A stretch of 5,833 bases of DNA from Bacteroidota bacterium. Lineage in GTDB: Bacteria; Bacteroidota; Bacteroidia; Bacteroidales; PXBB01. The position numbers and the translations under genes are program-made. Positions 5,812-5,833 of the stretch are shown piece after piece (position 1 is the stretch's first letter; each line of letters starts with the position of its first letter). The stretch is from NCBI GenBank assembly GCA_022708385.1, contig JAKIYU010000171.1:1-5833 (forward strand), given 5' to 3'. The notes under the pieces were generated by a model. The model saw only the letters and a list, made by a program, of their open reading frames with translations, did no database searches and was not told the origin of the DNA.

Positions 5812-5833
5812 GAACGGAAGTTTCCTAAACTTT

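Larger units (their letters stand above)
5750..5833 (+). tRNA. tRNA-Arg(CCU), 5' part only, D-loop interrupted by two palindromic units
   Basis: The gene starts with acceptor strand GGCCTCA (5750-5756), then T8 A9, D-stem GTTC (5759-5762) and its partner GAAC (5812-5815), and G26 at 5816. The anticodon stem is GAAGT (5817-5821) with ACTTT (5829-5833), including one G-U pair. The seven-base loop TTCCTAA (5822-5828) has T33 before anticodon CCT, so it should read AGG codons for arginine. The window ends exactly at the last anticodon-stem base; the variable loop, T-arm and 3' acceptor strand lie outside. The D-loop (5763-5811) has 49 nt where about 8 are normal. Excising 5767-5786 and 5791-5811 leaves AATGGATA, a normal D-loop that includes the conserved GG. 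Whether the product is functional, is processed, or comes from a dying gene cannot be told here. Confidence 0.8.

Noticed and set aside
5822..5828. Idea that the neighbouring MiaB modifies this tRNA
   Set aside because: The anticodon CCU has U36; MiaB acts on i6A37 next to A36. A t6A-type modification at A37 would be expected instead, so the proximity is probably coincidental.
5750..5833. Attachment site of an integrated element at the tRNA
   Set aside because: tRNA genes are common integration sites, but no integrase, direct repeat of a tRNA end or foreign gene is visible, and the insertions are in the D-loop rather than at the 3' end.

Overview
The window looks like chromosomal DNA from a member of the Bacteroidota, probably an uncultivated or little-studied lineage. 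The support is: several upstream regions carry the phylum-specific -7 promoter element TAnnTTTG; Shine-Dalgarno sequences are absent; the topoisomerase I ends in Toprim-type C-terminal repeats and a lysine tail with no Cys4 zinc fingers; and intergenic DNA is very AT-rich. I see no transposase, integrase, phage gene, CRISPR array or rRNA.

Layout, left to right. Minus strand, 1-538: N-terminal half of a DegT/DnrJ/EryC1/StrS sugar aminotransferase, cut by the window edge. Minus strand, 558-2882: topA, 19 bp upstream of the aminotransferase and probably co-transcribed with it. A 141-bp AT-rich divergent region (2883-3023) separates topA from miaB on the plus strand (3024-4355), a tRNA methylthiotransferase whose only workable starts are non-ATG codons. 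Between convergent miaB and the next gene (4356-4549) lie two unrelated tracts that both have a 7-bp period. One runs through the miaB stop codon. The other contains a perfect 13-bp inverted repeat. Minus strand, 4550-5059: an exported thioredoxin-like protein with a WCPWC active site. A 96-bp divergent promoter region follows, then a small lipoprotein of unknown function (5156-5701, plus strand). Last comes a strong-looking promoter and the 5' half of a tRNA-Arg(CCU) gene, cut at 5833 exactly at the end of the anticodon stem.

The most unusual item is that tRNA. Its D-loop is 49 nt long instead of about 8. The excess is exactly two short palindromic units of 20 and 21 nt, each starting with CTTG and folding into a 6-bp hairpin. 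Removing both restores a normal D-arm (GTTC-AATGGATA-GAAC). The two hairpins differ at two stem positions, and both differences are compensated on the other arm. This looks like a palindromic repeat family that has entered a structural RNA gene twice while the gene kept its promoter.

The other genes are ordinary housekeeping or envelope functions: DNA relaxation, tRNA modification, periplasmic thiol-disulfide exchange and surface-sugar synthesis. They do not obviously form one pathway. MiaB is not expected to act on the nearby tRNA-Arg(CCU), because that tRNA has U36 rather than A36.
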